Position numbers and translations under genes: made by a program | Notes under the pieces: generated by a model | What the model was told of the DNA's origin: nothing | The model's database searches: none | Seen by the model: only the letters and a program-made list of their open reading frames with translations | In this document: piece by piece, positions 37,221-50,023 of the stretch | Layout: each line of letters opens with the position of its first letter | How positions within the stretch are numbered: position 1 is the stretch's first letter | From: Patiria miniata | Taxonomy: Eukaryota; Echinodermata; Asteroidea; Valvatida; Asterinidae | Assembly: GCF_015706575.1 (NCBI RefSeq) | Contig: NW_024037076.1 | Location: 2,232,001-2,296,000 of the forward strand | Reading direction: 5' to 3' | DNA: 64,000 nt

Positions 37221-37590
37221 TGCCCCTTGCATCATTAATGTAATAAGGTGTTCCACGGTAATATGCGCCATCTTGCCGGCGGGGCAATTTTACACGCGTT
37301 GCTGTGTACGCATGACGGAAAACTTCCAAGTCATCATGCGGTTTACTCTATATCTATGGCGGTCATTCCAAAATGCGCCCGCGTCTAGCAACGCGTGCTC
37401 TTTTTGTCCCGCGAACAAGATGGCGCATATTACCGTGAAACTGCTTATTAAGAAATCATGTCTTGCTTACAGAAGCAGCTCAAAATGGTAAAGCACCATG
37501 TTTTAAAGCGAAATAGTGAGAAAATCTCGACATCGAAAAAATGGTAGTTCTCGACATTATGTGGCTATTTGTGAACACGAATGATCAACA
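37221..37590. mobile_element. Unit-2-specific segment containing a hairpin MITE-like repeat
   Basis: Absent between 14728 and 14730 of unit 1. It contains CCACGGTAATATGCGCCATC (37253-) and its near-perfect inverted partner ending at 37437, giving a 185-bp hairpin-prone core. Whether this is an insertion here or a deletion in unit 1 is unresolved. Confidence 0.55.
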
Positions 37591-37714
37591 GCATTACAGC
37601 AAGCAAACACAATAATGGCGTGGAGGTGCTGGTAGATTGATTCCTATTGTTTTTTTTACGTCACTAATTCAAGCAACATTTTCCTTCGAGGTTTATAGCT
37701 TTGAATTTGCTGTG

Positions 37715-38700
37715 CTTACTGCTTACGGTCTCCTTGGATCTATGGAAAAGACAAGGGCTCTGTCAAAATGCTAAGCAGCGGCATGAAATTGAGCCCTGAT
37801 TGGGGGGGGGGAGGTTGGCGGTTGCCGCCCCTGTTTGGGGTGATACACCGCTGATCGTGGTATCGTGCGAGCAAAATCGTACCACCAAGGCCAGCGAGAC
37901 AATCAAGACCGAGTCTACTGTCTGCAGCGATTAGGCCACTAACTCTCTTTAAAAACCCGTCTCTTCAATGTCACAAGTACCCATGATGGATGACAAATGG
38001 TGCATAGGTTAATGACTATCCCTGCTTTCAAGCATTTACCGCTCTACGTTTTTCATTTCAAAGTTGTCTTCTTTTTGTCAAAATGCGGGATTTTGGGAGC
38101 GCTGTGTGGGAGCAGCGGCCGTAGACCCTGGCGGATATTGTACGGTTTTCCATGAACGCTAACAATACATTAAAGTAATAAAAGAAAAAAATACATCAAT
38201 AACACAAAAAAGGTAAAATAATACAGATTCCGAGCTCCAACTTTGAGGGGGGAAAAAAAATGTAGGGTGAGGGCATCAGTTAACTCAAGGCCACACGGAT
38301 CTTTTTGCTTTATATCTGCAAATTTTCATATCTATATATATTGCGGTCATTTAGTTTTTGTATATTTTGTTTATTTCGTTTGAAGTGTAACCTTTGCTCA
38401 AAATCTTATAAGAAGGGCGCATAACAACAAACTTAAAGAAGTGTCAGCTCAGTGGATGGGGCCTACTCATGATACATTTTGAGGGAACAGGGAAAAAGTA
38501 CGCGCATTTTTGGGGGTCTCGCAACCACCTTCAACGATTATTTTCTTCCAAACGATAGCATCTCAAGGTGGAATCGCATCACACGGTATTTGGTATCAGT
38601 CCTATCTTCACTTTGACCAAGGATTTTCTCGTTACATCGGTAGGTACGTTTCCGGGTAATTACAAAATGCTCCTGTGTTCTAAGCAGGCACATACGTTTC
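37715..38700 (-). repeat. Dispersed repeat R1, unit 2 copy
   Basis: Copy of 14845-15800 with the same orientation and blocks. Confidence 0.6.
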
Positions 38701-39559
38701 TGAAGATCACACAGCCGTGTGTTGGATTGTTAAGGAATACTTCCATGATATTAAACCCTATATGGAAACATGCATTCTGTGCCTTGCTGTTACTTGGGTC
38801 AATCTTGGTCAAGTGACCCATTGGCGTGTTAAAAGTATACCAGGGGAAGTGGAAGGAAACTGTGACCGTTTGTGACCTTTTTAAACAGCAGGAGAGTAGC
38901 CCAGGGTCCAACATTAAAAAACAGTTCAAGATTAAACTGAGATGTTAAAATTATAGGAAGGATGAAAGCAAGATTCTGGCAGAAACAGATCCGCTTTGCG
39001 GTCAGACTGGCTCCCCGTCCGTACATTATCTATACTGATTGTGGGGCGGGAACCAGCCCATCCTGCGAAAACAAAATTAGTAATTGTATGGCAGCCAATA
39101 ATTCGAAATTGTAAAGTTTCAATTAAATAACTTGACATAGGCCGATTTTTTTTTGGTCGATGTGTCATTCAAAAGTAAAAAAAATAACTTTTGTATTGCT
39201 AGAAAAATAGCAATTTAGAAGCAGAATCTAATGTTCGAGATGAAACTCGAAAATAGCACGGGGATTGAATCTTTAGGCGGCACTCGGGAAGCGTTAACGT
39301 TGCCGCCGTACTTCTGGCCAAAGCACTGTCTGAAAACTAACCCTGAAAGTCGCGAAATGAATCGTACATCATCGACCGCCGTTTAGCCGCAAAAATCCTG
39401 CCCGTTCATTAACAACAACGTCCCCGTCTGCTTGTCACGAATTGACGCATGGCTTCCCAACCTTCATTCCGATCAGAAACTTTTGTGAGTGCACTAGTGA
39501 GGTATCGCGTTCACACGCTGTCGTCGCGTGGTGAGCACTCAATGGGCCATGCTTCAGTA

Positions 39560-39675
39560 GAGACCATGCCCTATGGTCTACACTCGCACTAGTCAAAGTC
39601 GGGTTTTTTTTGCCAGCGAGAATATAACACGCCGTGATTCGGTATACATTTTTGCAACTAAAGTAACGAAGAAAG
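39560..39675 (+). promoter_or_regulatory. Promoter and 5' UTR of gene B2
   Basis: Identical layout to B1: the GTCAAAGTCGGG block, ATATAAC about 50 bp before the ATG, and ACACGCCGTG. Confidence 0.6.
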
Positions 39676-42600
39676 ATGAACCATTTTCGTGTGTTGGTCG
39701 TTTGTTGCCTGTTCCTGCAGCTGACGTTTGGGGTCTCACTCCCATTAAGTCGCCGCGAAGACACTCGTTCTAGGGTAAGCTAAACCTGATTAATAATTCA
39801 GCCCACTTCGACATGTTCGGATGAGGTCATGATGAGGTCACGATGAGGTCACTTACATGTTTATCTATAACACATCCCGGTATACTAGGTACATGTCAAC
39901 TATTTGAAAATACAACTTAATCAGACCTATAAGCCTCAGAAAAATGCGGACACAGCTAAACAAAAATCTCAACGAAAACAAGAGCTCTTTTCGGTTGATT
40001 TGCTGAAACAGATAACTAGAAAAAACCGAAACTTCGGCAAAAATGAGAGGGCCCACGTAATAGAATATTTTGAGGAACCATTTCATGTAATAGAATATTT
40101 TTGTGCAACCATTCAAACACAGGCACATTTTGTGCCTAATTTAAGTTCATTTTCAATGTTCATATTGCCATTTTTCTAGGGTGTTTTTATGTGTGACTTT
40201 TTGGTGTTTATGATGATAAAAGCTTCCATATTCATTAGCTAAACTATGGTGCAATTCAAGGCAGATAACCTCAGCGATACAGATGCACCAACAGTCACAA
40301 GAATTTTGGAATTTTTTGTTATGGTAATTTTCTATTATATTTTTTAGATTCATTGATGTTTCAGTACATGACAGTAAGTTAAAAGAGCAAACATAATGTA
40401 CAAACTTAATAAATATATTCAATGACACCCCTTCGGGAAATGCTGAATCCGCCATGTTAAATCTTACCCTTTTTAATTCTTAAATTGTTTATTTTTAGAT
40501 TTGCAAACCTGTACTGATGTTAATCTTGCACTATTAATAATCAAGATGAAAAGTAGTATCATTAAGCGTTGTTTTCAATTTATTATTTTGCAATTTTTCC
40601 GAATTTGAGTCGTATTTTTATAGATCCGTTTAACTATGATAATTGACAGATTGATTTAACATTTTTTTTATATAAATGCTGCCTCATAAATCGCCAATCT
40701 TTTTTTTCCGAAATAAAAGTTTCCACAAAATGCAAGAATTTACACTAATTTAATATTCAGATAACTGAATAGCAGTCAAATAATTTCCAGCAAGTTAGCA
40801 GTCCTTTGAAATTAAAGGGCCATGTAATGTAATTTTAAATGCAATCCTTGAAATGCACCCAGTTTGTGCCCCATTTAATCTTTTTTTCAATCTTCGTTTT
40901 GCCACTTTCAAGGGTATTTTGATGCCTTTTTTGTTGTATGCATATTCATGAGCAAAATTGCCATTCCGGGCAGAGACCTTAATGTTATAGCTATTTCAGG
41001 ACAAAACGATATTTAGATAATTTTAGCTAGAATTTTAGATAATTTGCTGTTGTAAATTTTATTTTTCGATTCTGAAATAATTCGAAATGTAAGAAACCAA
41101 AAAAAAAAATCGTCCAAAACGTGGGTCGAGTTTTGTTTTCGTTCGGTGTCATGTCTCTTTCAAAATGGAATAAATTGTTTACTGCTAGAAAAAAATACGA
41201 TTTACAAATCTTTTTGTGGTGAAACTCTGAAATCTCACACTGAAATATTTTGTTTTGTTTATTTTGCTTCAGTTTGACGACTTGCGGCAGAAGTTAGGCG
41301 TGCCTAAAACAGGGCGGTGTAAGTTTTTCTCTTGGTTTATAGTTGTTTTCAGTATTCCGGTAAAAAAAAAAATAATAACCACAAAAGACATTTGTGGGTA
41401 ATTTAAAATTCTTAATAGATTTTGTTTTAATCAGATTTTAGTAACTTTCCGAGTTGTAAAACTAAGTCTAAGCATTCAAACTTCAGAGCAAAATTTTAAA
41501 CCTATCGATTATATTGGCCTAAAATCTTGCTTATAACGATAAAGTGAAGATACGCTAGCTCCGAATCTGCCAGGAGAAATGGTTTTGATCGAAAGATAGT
41601 TTTAAAATGTTCCCCGCTGAAAAAAACATCCCGATTTCCCTTTTTTCCCATTTTCAAATTCATGTTGGCATTTGTGTAGAATGTAACAAGTGCGAGTGCA
41701 AAACTCTTGCCAAAAAAAATGCGATGCGATGGCACATATGAAACACCATCCTTTTTTGGTCAATTTGGGGGACATTTCCTCCTTCTGGATACCGTCCAAC
41801 CACAACACAAAGAACCACGTGACTATAACATTACTGTACATAATTTTGCCTCCATTTACAAACTTTTCAAAAACATCTTTCCGAATTGTTACAAACAACT
41901 TTTGGTATGTATTACATTTTAATTTCCAAACAATTTTGGTTATGTAGTTTATTTGAACATTTCAATTTGGTACTTATATTTTATGGGAAACTAAGGGGGC
42001 TTATTTTGGTAAATTTTCGGACACAGACATTATATGCAAAATAAACACGCATGCGCATTGATCGAAACAAAATCAGCGTTCCGAAAACTTTTCTCAAGAG
42101 GGCATGTACTGACGACGGCATGGCATTTAGTCAATTAGTCAATTATTTTTGGTCAATATTTTTGGTCGATTTTCGAGGACAGACAGACCGACCGACTGAC
42201 CACCAAAACATGTAACAAAAAGAAGCTCCTGCCAGAGCTTAACAAATTAAATATATTTTTTCCAGCCACTACAGTTTCCGAGCAGCTGACAGTACCGACG
42301 ATTATCCGGTACAGTACCTTCCATATAGAAGGCTTGGCCCAGGACGAGGAAACGTGGTTTGTTGCGAAGCTGTGCGGCGGCAACACCGTGGGGAAAGCAA
42401 TCAACGTTACCATGGTCCTGAACAACAACCTGGGTTGGGAGCCAGTCAAAGGCGTCGTTAATTTCGCAGTTATCGACTCCTTCTTCCAGGTAAAACTGTT
42501 TTGCAATAATCCACTAAAAGCTTTGTTGCCAACGTGTGCTGTGGGCGGGGCCTACTTGATCGGTTTCGAACCCACAACCTTCAGAATTACCGACCACAAG

Positions 42601-44648
42601 TTCAATGCTCCAAACCACAAGGCCAAGGCACTGAGCTCTCCGTGCTCAATAAAAATTACAATAATTGTGTGCTGTGGGCGGGGCCTACTGGATCAATCTA
42701 TTGGCAAAAAATGAGCGTCCCTTTTGTTTTTCCAACTGAGCCCGGGCACACGCATCGCAACCCCAGGCTGGTTTCGAACCCACAACCTTCAGAATTACCG
42801 ACCACAAGTTCAATGCTCCAAACCACAAGGCCAAGGCCATGGCACTGAAGTCACAGTGCTCAGTAAAAAATACACTAATTTATCTTAAATGTTAAATCCT
42901 ACTTCTATTTTTACTACATGCATTCCGTGTCAGGGTGGCGTGTTGTGCACGAACAAGGATAGCAACGGCGATGCAACCCCACATTGCCTGATAGAATCTT
43001 GGCCCAACGAGCATAACATCATCATCCTTGCTAAGGCTGGCCCTGTCTCCGGAATCGCCTTGAGCTTAGCGGTAGAGATCTTTGAGCAGGTAATCACGGC
43101 AACAACAGCCATTATTACTTCCGCCAAGGAGGTTATGTTTTCATCGGATTTGTTTGTTGGTTGGTTGGTTTGTCTGTTAACAAGATAACTCAAAAAGCTA
43201 TGGACGGATTTGCATGCAAATTGTTTTAGGGGTGGTCCTTGGTACAAGTACACAACTTGATTAGATTTTGGAAGTGATCCGGATCTGGGTCTGGATGCAG
43301 GACATTTTTTTTTAGGATTCTTTACCCTGTTGTATGTGCGAATATGCTATGTGTAGAGACCATGAACCTCTGTGTGCAACTGAGCAGCTTCGTGTGCGTG
43401 GCACGGAATTTGTTAGCCTTGGCGGAGGTTTGCGCTCTCTGAGTGCTTTTTAGTTTGTTGGGGTGTTTGTCGGGGGTGTTAGTCTGTTGGGGTTTTGGGG
43501 TGGTTGTTTGTTTGTTTGGTTGTTTATTGGGTATTTGTTTGTTTGTTTGTTGGGCTGTTGGGGGTGTTTGCTTGTTACTTTGTTTGTTTGTTACTCTGTT
43601 TTCCTTTAAATAATGTCTTTTCCATCTACAGGGCAGCCCAGCTGCACTTCAGGTCAAAGCTAACATACCGAGCCGTGCATTGCCCACGATCCTGAGCCTG
43701 ATGAAGGGATTCGATCCCCTATCACTTCCTCCATACCCAATCCCCCTGACCGAGACGGTGTCCGTCTTCCCGGCGGTCTCCCTGGCCTATCAGCAGCAGG
43801 CCATCATCAAATTCTCCATGTGCAGCAACACGGAGGCTCACGTGTTCTCGGTCTCGTCCACCGTCACGTCTGCGGACGGCGAGAGCAGCTTCGCCCAGTA
43901 CATCTGCGACACATTGCCGTGTGACGTAAGACCACCATTCAACATTTGGTCGCCCATTATATCAATGTGGTCGCCCTACTCACATGTTTATAAAAACAGC
44001 AAATTCTGAAATGTAATTGGTTGCTTTGCATCTTGACGGTACCGCCCACTTGCATTCCGATTGGCTAATACTTTTTAGGCAAATTCACGCGTCGCGCGGA
44101 ATGCAGTTCCCTCGTATATTGGGCAGGGGCGTATACGTCATAGGTCATAACACAAAAGTAGAGAGCAAATTGTTTTTAGTCCGTATTTTTAGACAAACAT
44201 GAAGCCTACATGGTCAAAGGCATAACAATGAAACTAATATTTGGATTGTGCCTCACCAAGATGAAACAAAATTCGCTTTCTTTATAGTGCCATCTACCGC
44301 CTCCGCTGCAGCTTGGCTGCACTTTCAAATGAGTACAGTCTGCGCGTTAGGGAAACATAAAAATTCAGTCTGACCCGGACCTAAGACTACTCCAGTGTAT
44401 TGCTCAAAAAGCGCCCTCTCTTGCCAATGGGAAGTAATCTGTTGGTTTTTTTTCTCCTTGTGTAGGTCGGTTTGAACAACATCGCTCATAATGGCGAACA
44501 ACAGGCCAGCAACGTCATCGCGACTGACCCAATAGTAAACAGTGATCTGTATGTTGTGGTCGTCAACTGGGGAGGTGCGTACGACGAAGACTCAGAAACG
44601 TACGTCGGCAATTTCATGTACCATGCAAAACAAGACAAAATCGCGTAA
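39676..44648 (+). CDS. Gene B2: secreted protein of unknown family, 333 aa, six exons
   Basis: Exons 39676-39774, 41273-41318, 42266-42489, 42934-43089, 43632-43925 and 44466-44648, all in frame with GT-AG introns. It differs from B1 at only four residues by my reading: R to Q and G to V in exon 2, V to I in exon 3, N to T in exon 6. There are also about four silent changes. All secreted-domain cysteines are kept. Introns 1 and 2 carry about 0.6 kb and 0.5 kb of sequence not found in B1. The exon 5 donor is GTAAGACC rather than GTAAGTGT but remains usable. AATAAA lies at 44884-44889, about 240 bp after the stop. Function unknown. Confidence 0.85.
42535..42860 (-). repeat. Two tandem SINE-head repeats in B2 intron 3
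   Basis: Units start at 42535 and 42667. They have the same sequence type as the three units in B1, so one 206-bp unit has been gained or lost. Confidence 0.75.
43115..43460 (+). repeat. Retroelement 3'-end-like fragment in B2 intron 4
   Basis: Copy of 19375-19720 in the orthologous intron, with GCCTTGGCGGAGGTTTGCGC and GAGTGCTTTT. Confidence 0.6.
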
Positions 44649-47600
44649 ACATACAACAGCCGTCGTGTCGCGGGCAAAACAAATTGCCGATTACTATTGA
44701 ACCAAATTTGACAAATTTTTAAGTTGAAAACAAACTCTAACTTCCACTGCAAGTTTTATTTTCTAAGTGTTAGTTTCTTTCTTTTGTATCTATTAGAATG
44801 ATACTATCGTAGATATTTTAGATATTTTCATGTGATTTTTCTTCCGTTTAACAAAGATTTTCCATTTTTAGCATTAGAAGTGAAATAAAGAATTATTTTG
44901 GGCCCAATTCTTACCACTCTAATTATTTGGTTATGCAACTTTAGAATTAAGTTTCCTATTTTTTTTTTTTTTTAGGGGGCAGCTGTTTTGTTACCAGACG
45001 ATAGGTAAAAAAAATCGGGTATCGACATATTTTCTTCAACTGAAATATTTCAAGACTTACAAAAAAGACATGAAATTGTGTATTAAACAATAACTTTACA
45101 ATATTGTGATCGATATGCCAATTTAATACCGGCAAGTGAGCAATGGACAAAACTGTACGGCGATTTATTCCACTTAGCCAATTGGTTTACATCCTTTGTT
45201 TTTGTTGTGTTTTTTATTATTTGTTTGTTTCTTTTTGTTTGGCTCGGTTTGGTTTGATTTAATGACTCAATTTTGTTTTTAAGATTGTTCTTCGTCCATT
45301 TTAGTCTATTTTGGTCCGCTGTGCACACGCGTAAGAACAGCTAAATGACTTCTAGCATTTAGACCCGAAAACGTTTTTGTTTTATTATCTTTTTTTCTCG
45401 TAAAGTATAAGGGTGAACCGTGAACTTCTTTTGAAGTAGTAAACTTTTAAAACAGTATAATTTTCCTTGTTGTGGAGTTTTTTGGTCTTTGTGCTCCGAT
45501 GGTAATGTTAGTGTTTGTGTTTGTGTGTGTGTGTTCGTTCGTTTGTTTGTTTGTTTTTTGTTACTCATTGATTCTTCCCGTATCTAGTGAACCGAATTAT
45601 TAAAGTAACATCACACCACTAAATTTCGGGAAGAAGTACTTACATTTAAGCGGGATAAAAGCACCGAAACGCTGCAAATAAGTGGTCTAATATTTCTGTG
45701 TTTTCAAGATTTTGTCAGCAAAGCAATTCCCTGAGCAATCGGGAGGGGGGGGGGTGATCTATAGCTCTCAGGAAACGGGGGTGGGGGGGAGGAGTTGATT
45801 ATAAATAGGGGTTGAGTGAATGCTTTCTATTGGTGGGTCCGGGGGCATGCCCCAGAATTTGTTTTGAAAATCTACAATGCTTCCCCTGCATAAGGCAATT
45901 AATTTGAGAATAAATTTAGCAACTTTAGCATATTCCATTCATTGTTTTTGGTCCCATTTCCTTATAGCTTCATAACTTAGTCAACGGCTGAGCGGGGGTG
46001 GGGGTGTCAACCCCCAACCCTTATGGCATTATCTTCTTTCTTTTTGTCCTGTACAAGTTCCACAGTAAGCTCTGATTACAGAGACCTGTACCAGAGAAAT
46101 CACCTCCCCCATGTCCTTATTAATTTTACACGTTTGCTGAAAATGTCTAAAATTCATCGCTATCTGATGTTTTAGAGCTGGTAGCCATGGTGTTATATAG
46201 ACGGCAAATCCGGAGATTCCACATACAATCAGTCAACAATAATGTTGACCGTCTGTGGGGATTCAGGCAAGAACTCTTCTTCTTTATTAAGGCTCTCCAA
46301 TGTCATAAGTATGCATGATTGATGAGCAATAGTGCATAGGGTTACTGACTATCCTGGCTTTCAAATATTTACCACTTTAAGTTCTTTCTTTTCAAAGTTG
46401 ACTGCTTTTTTTCAGGAGTGGGATTTGGGGAGCTCTCGGTGGGTGCAGCGGCAATAGAGCCTGTCGGATATTGTACGTTTTTCCAAGAATGCTAACAATA
46501 CATTAAAAGAAAAATAAATGATAGAAAAGGTAAAAAAAAAAAAAAAGGATGCTTAACCCCAACTTGAAAGAAAAATGGCGGAGAGCAGTTAATCAAGGCC
46601 ACGGCTCGAGCCTTGTTTAATTCTCAGCTCTGCACATTTTCATAGTTAAAAGATACATCATAAATACTTTTCGTGCATTGTTTCGTTTGAAGCAAAACAT
46701 TGCTCATAATCTTTAATAAGAAGGCCAAGGGAAGGGTATATAACAACTATAACCTGTTGAAGTTTCAGCTCAGTGGATACTGCATATTTAAAGAGAATAC
46801 GTAGAGAAAATGTACGCACAATTATTGGGGTCTCGCTACCACATTCACTGATTAATTTCTTCCCAACGATACCATCTCAATGGGGAATCGCATCACATGC
46901 TATTTGGTATCAGTCCTATCTTCACTTTGACCAAGGGTTTTCTCGTTAAGGTAAAAACAAGGTTCCAGGTAATAACACCATGTTCCTATGTGTTCTAAGC
47001 AGGCACATACGTTTAAGATCGATGATGTTTATGCATGGGATGGGTACGGAATAGTCTTCCATAATATTAATGTAGACGATTTTGAAATTTTGTTGGTTAA
47101 CTTTCGCGGTTGGCTTAGTCTATCCCCTTGCACAGCAAAATATAAGAGCAGCCTCGGCGATTGATGAGGCAAAACAAGACTGCGTCTTGACCTCCAGATT
47201 CTGGCCATTCAGCGGGCGCCTTCTATCGGGTCTTCGGTTTACAAAACCATGTTAGCAAATTGACCAATCAACAGCTTAGTCCACGTTTCTGATTGAAATG
47301 TCGTCATAATTTCTAACTCCGATTGGCTGGCTCGCGGGGTCGCATAAAGTGCAACAGACAAGATACATTGTCATATCTGCCGCATCATCAATGAGGACTT
47401 TCATTGCAAAAACAAACTTTTTGATGGCGCGTCGTGTGCGATAAAATAATGATTGACTCCTCGGCCTGTAAGAACCACGCACCTTGTTGAAACATCAAAA
47501 AGCGGCGGTGCCTTTTGAAGTTCCAATCGACGGCGCGTCAATAATGGTCGAGCTACGCAAGGCAGCACATTGGCGGCGATGATGGCTTTAAGTCAACCGA

Positions 47601-48220
47601 AAATGAACTAACCGATTTAATTACTGTCTGCCGTTTTGTAAAATACCCAAATCGTCGGCACGACACAAAGCTGTTTTTTTTTATAAAAAAAATACAAAAC
47701 AATTTAACTCACCGTCACTCCACATCAGACACAACAGAAAATCATTTCAAATGGGCTGCTCCCTCATCCTAACACAAAACAAAATCAATCAATAAAAAAA
47801 ACATCAAAAACACCCGAAAAACAATTTCTTAACAACATATCCAATTCAAAGGAGCTGCACCCCGTGGTAACACAATGCATCAGGTAGCAGGCAATATTGT
47901 AATCGTCCCTCTTTTTTTACTTCTTTTTTTTTGGAAAAAGTGTTTACTTACTTTTTTTAGCTGTCTGAAAAATGGAACAGTCAAGGCTATCTTCCCACAC
48001 ACAGAATGGACACAAATCCTCCTGTAACAAAAGAGACCAGACAGTGCAGAAATGGGGTAAGTTTTATTCAACTTTTTTTTCCGGACCAACTCTCTTCCAA
48101 AGAACGAGACACGGTGATTGACAATGACAGGTACATGTATTAGCAACTGGGCCCAACAAACAAAACCAGCCAGGATATTTTTTTTTTTGCGAGACAGAGG
48201 CGGCTCTTTTGAAAACAGAA
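44649..48220. other. 3' flank of B2 and tail of unit 2, no further gene
   Basis: Contains the polyadenylation signal of B2, R1 (46240-47010), the dispersed repeat (47100-47580) and the empty TTAA site near 47588. A C-free A run follows 46531. No coding region is recognisable. Confidence 0.55.
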
Positions 48221-48342
48221 ATGGGACAAGTACGCACCGTCATTCATGTACAACTTTTATGATGAAATTTTGCCTGGGGGAGATGCACTTTTTTTTTCAA
48301 TACATGTACATGTACTCACGGTACGCCCTCACCGGTTACGGC

Positions 48343-48856
48343 TCGATAGTCCGAAGTACCCTTGGTCCGAAGTCCCATTGGTCCGAAGTCCCATTGGTCC
48401 GAAGTCCCATTGGTCCGAAGTCCCATTGGTCCGAAGTCCCATTGGTCCGAAGTCCCATTGGTCCGAAGTCCCATTGGTCCGAAGTCCCATTGGTCCGAAG
48501 TCCCATTGGTCCGAAGTCCCATTGGTCCGAAGTCCCATTGGTCCGAAGTCCCATTGGTCCGAAGTCCCATTGGTCCGAAGTCCCATTGGTCCGAAGTCCC
48601 ATTGGTCCGAAGTCCCATTGGTCCGAAACATAATACTGTGTAATTCCACTTGTTCAGGTTGACCGACCCTAACCCTTACCCTAACCCTATGGGGCGTCAG
48701 ACCAATGGGACTTCGGACCAATGGACTTCGGACCAATGGGTCGTCGGACCAATGGGACGCTTATACCAATGGAACGTAAAGAGCAATGGGCCGTCAGAAC
48801 AATGGGCCGTCAGACCAATGGGACTTCGGAAAAATGGGACTTTGGACTATAGACAC
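48343..48856. repeat. 16-bp minisatellite with inverted degenerate arm
   Basis: Sixteen identical head-to-tail copies of GGTCCGAAGTCCCATT start at 48364, plus a partial one at 48620. After a centre of about 60 bp, 48695-48856 holds degenerate copies of the same unit in the opposite orientation (GACCAATGGGACTTCG and variants). The outermost ends also mirror each other (ATAGTCCGAAGT at the left, ACTTTGGACTAT at the right). ORFs through it in several frames arise because 16 is not a multiple of 3 and the unit has no stop. Confidence 0.9.
48667..48690. repeat. Interstitial telomere-like CCCTAA repeats
   Basis: Four units reading CCCTAA, CCCTTA, CCCTAA, CCCTAT lie between the two arms of the minisatellite. 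This matches the common animal telomere motif (TTAGGG on the other strand), but it is short and internal. Confidence 0.75.
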
Positions 48857-48904
48857 GTCCCACCTCACCGATGTAATTTTGAAAAGTGTACTGTATAGTC
48901 ATTC

Positions 48905-48990
48905 CTGTCCGCTTGCGAGGATCACGAGCTTTCTGGGACGAGATTCGAACCCACGACCTCCTGCTTATCAGGCGGTCACTTTCATGAAAC
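48905..48990 (-). repeat. tRNA-like SINE head
   Basis: The minus strand reads CCTGATAAGCAGG (anticodon-arm-like), then GGTCGTGGGTTCGAATC (T-arm/box B). Different from the SINEs in the A and B genes. No intact acceptor stem is seen, so not called a tRNA gene. Confidence 0.55.
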
Positions 48991-49164
48991 CTACTCAGTG
49001 TATTATGAAGATAGTCGCAGGATTAAACGTACAACGTATCTTCCCATTAAGAAAAAAACACGCTGCACCTGCACAAAAGCATTCAAAACACACATTTGTA
49101 GAGTATCTAGAAGATGAAGAACAGTTTCAAATTTGTTGATAAATGTGAAACTTGATACAGTTTA

Positions 49165-49445
49165 AAACTAGAAAGCACTCAGAGAGCGCAAACCTCCGCT
49201 AAGGCTAAACAATTCCCCGCCATATTGTCAGTACACCCAAAAGAAATACTCGCATAAATGGTGCAGAATCCTTTAAAACAAATCCTGGATCCAGACCCAG
49301 ATCCGGATCACTTCCAAAATCTAATCGATTTGCACTAGTACCAAGGACCACCCCTTAAATATAAATCTTCATGCAAATCCGTCCATAACTTTTGGAGTTA
49401 CTTTGTTAACAGAGAAACTAACCAACAAACAAACCAACCAACCAA
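49165..49445 (-). repeat. Retroelement fragment, inverted relative to the B gene introns
   Basis: Contains the inverted forms of the blocks in 19375-19720: GCGCAAACCTCCGC, GACCCAGATCCGGATCAC, GCAAATCCGTCCATA, ending in an AACCAACC run. Confidence 0.6.
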
Positions 49446-50023
49446 ATCCAATGTAAGCAGAGGGAATAAAGACAGTCTGGTTCAAACATGCCTCATTTCG
49501 CATTACACATATTCATTTATTACAAACTGTTTCTAATGTTGGAAAACAATATACATGTACACAAAAGTGAGAATTTCTTCATCAAAATGGACGGTTCTTT
49601 CACAGCATACACTCTCTTTAATTAAGTGCACGCCGAGAGTGAAAACATTGTAAAAATTCATAATTTTTGCAACAAAAACACCAATTTAATTAAACAGAGG
49701 TGGTTAATATTGGAAGGCACAAGTAAAATTTCTTGTTATTTTACAGAATAAAATACCGCACTTTGTGTCGAGTGTCAGTGGCGAACCCAGGATTTGGTTG
49801 GGGGGGGGGGGGGGGGGGCTCAACAAAAATTTTGCCGCAGAAAGAAATTTGGTTTTTTTTTTTTTAGGGGCGGCCTATTTTGACATTGGTGGAGCCACTT
49901 ACACCCCTATTATACTACTCGAAAACAGGCCACATTCATATCACGAAGGCCAAATCGTGGGAATACAGAAAAGTGGGGAATCACATGATAAAAAAAATAC
50001 TTTGCAAACGACAAAAGCAGAAA
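49446..50023. other. Intergenic, no gene seen
   Basis: AT-rich DNA with a G run at 49800-49818 preceded by CAGTGGCGAACCCAGG, which looks like one end of a hAT-like MITE; no matching opposite end is found. Confidence 0.4.

Larger units (their letters stand above)
25151..48220 (+). repeat. Segmental duplication unit 2 (genes A2 and B2)
   Basis: Second copy of unit 1, about 3 kb longer because of the 2.2-kb insert in A2 intron 1, about 0.37 kb at 37221-37590 and longer B2 introns 1 and 2. Unit 1 has one private TTAA element. Borders are given under unit 1. Confidence 0.9.

Noticed and set aside
48364..48628. CRISPR-like array
   Set aside because: Units are directly adjacent with no spacers, and the window is eukaryotic nuclear DNA.
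48667..48690. Chromosome end (telomere)
   Set aside because: Only four imperfect units, flanked on both sides by ordinary sequence and genes.
48118..48736. Overlapping ORFs of up to 171 codons on both strands
   Set aside because: They are produced by a stop-free 16-bp tandem repeat and its inverted copy; the peptides are simply periodic.
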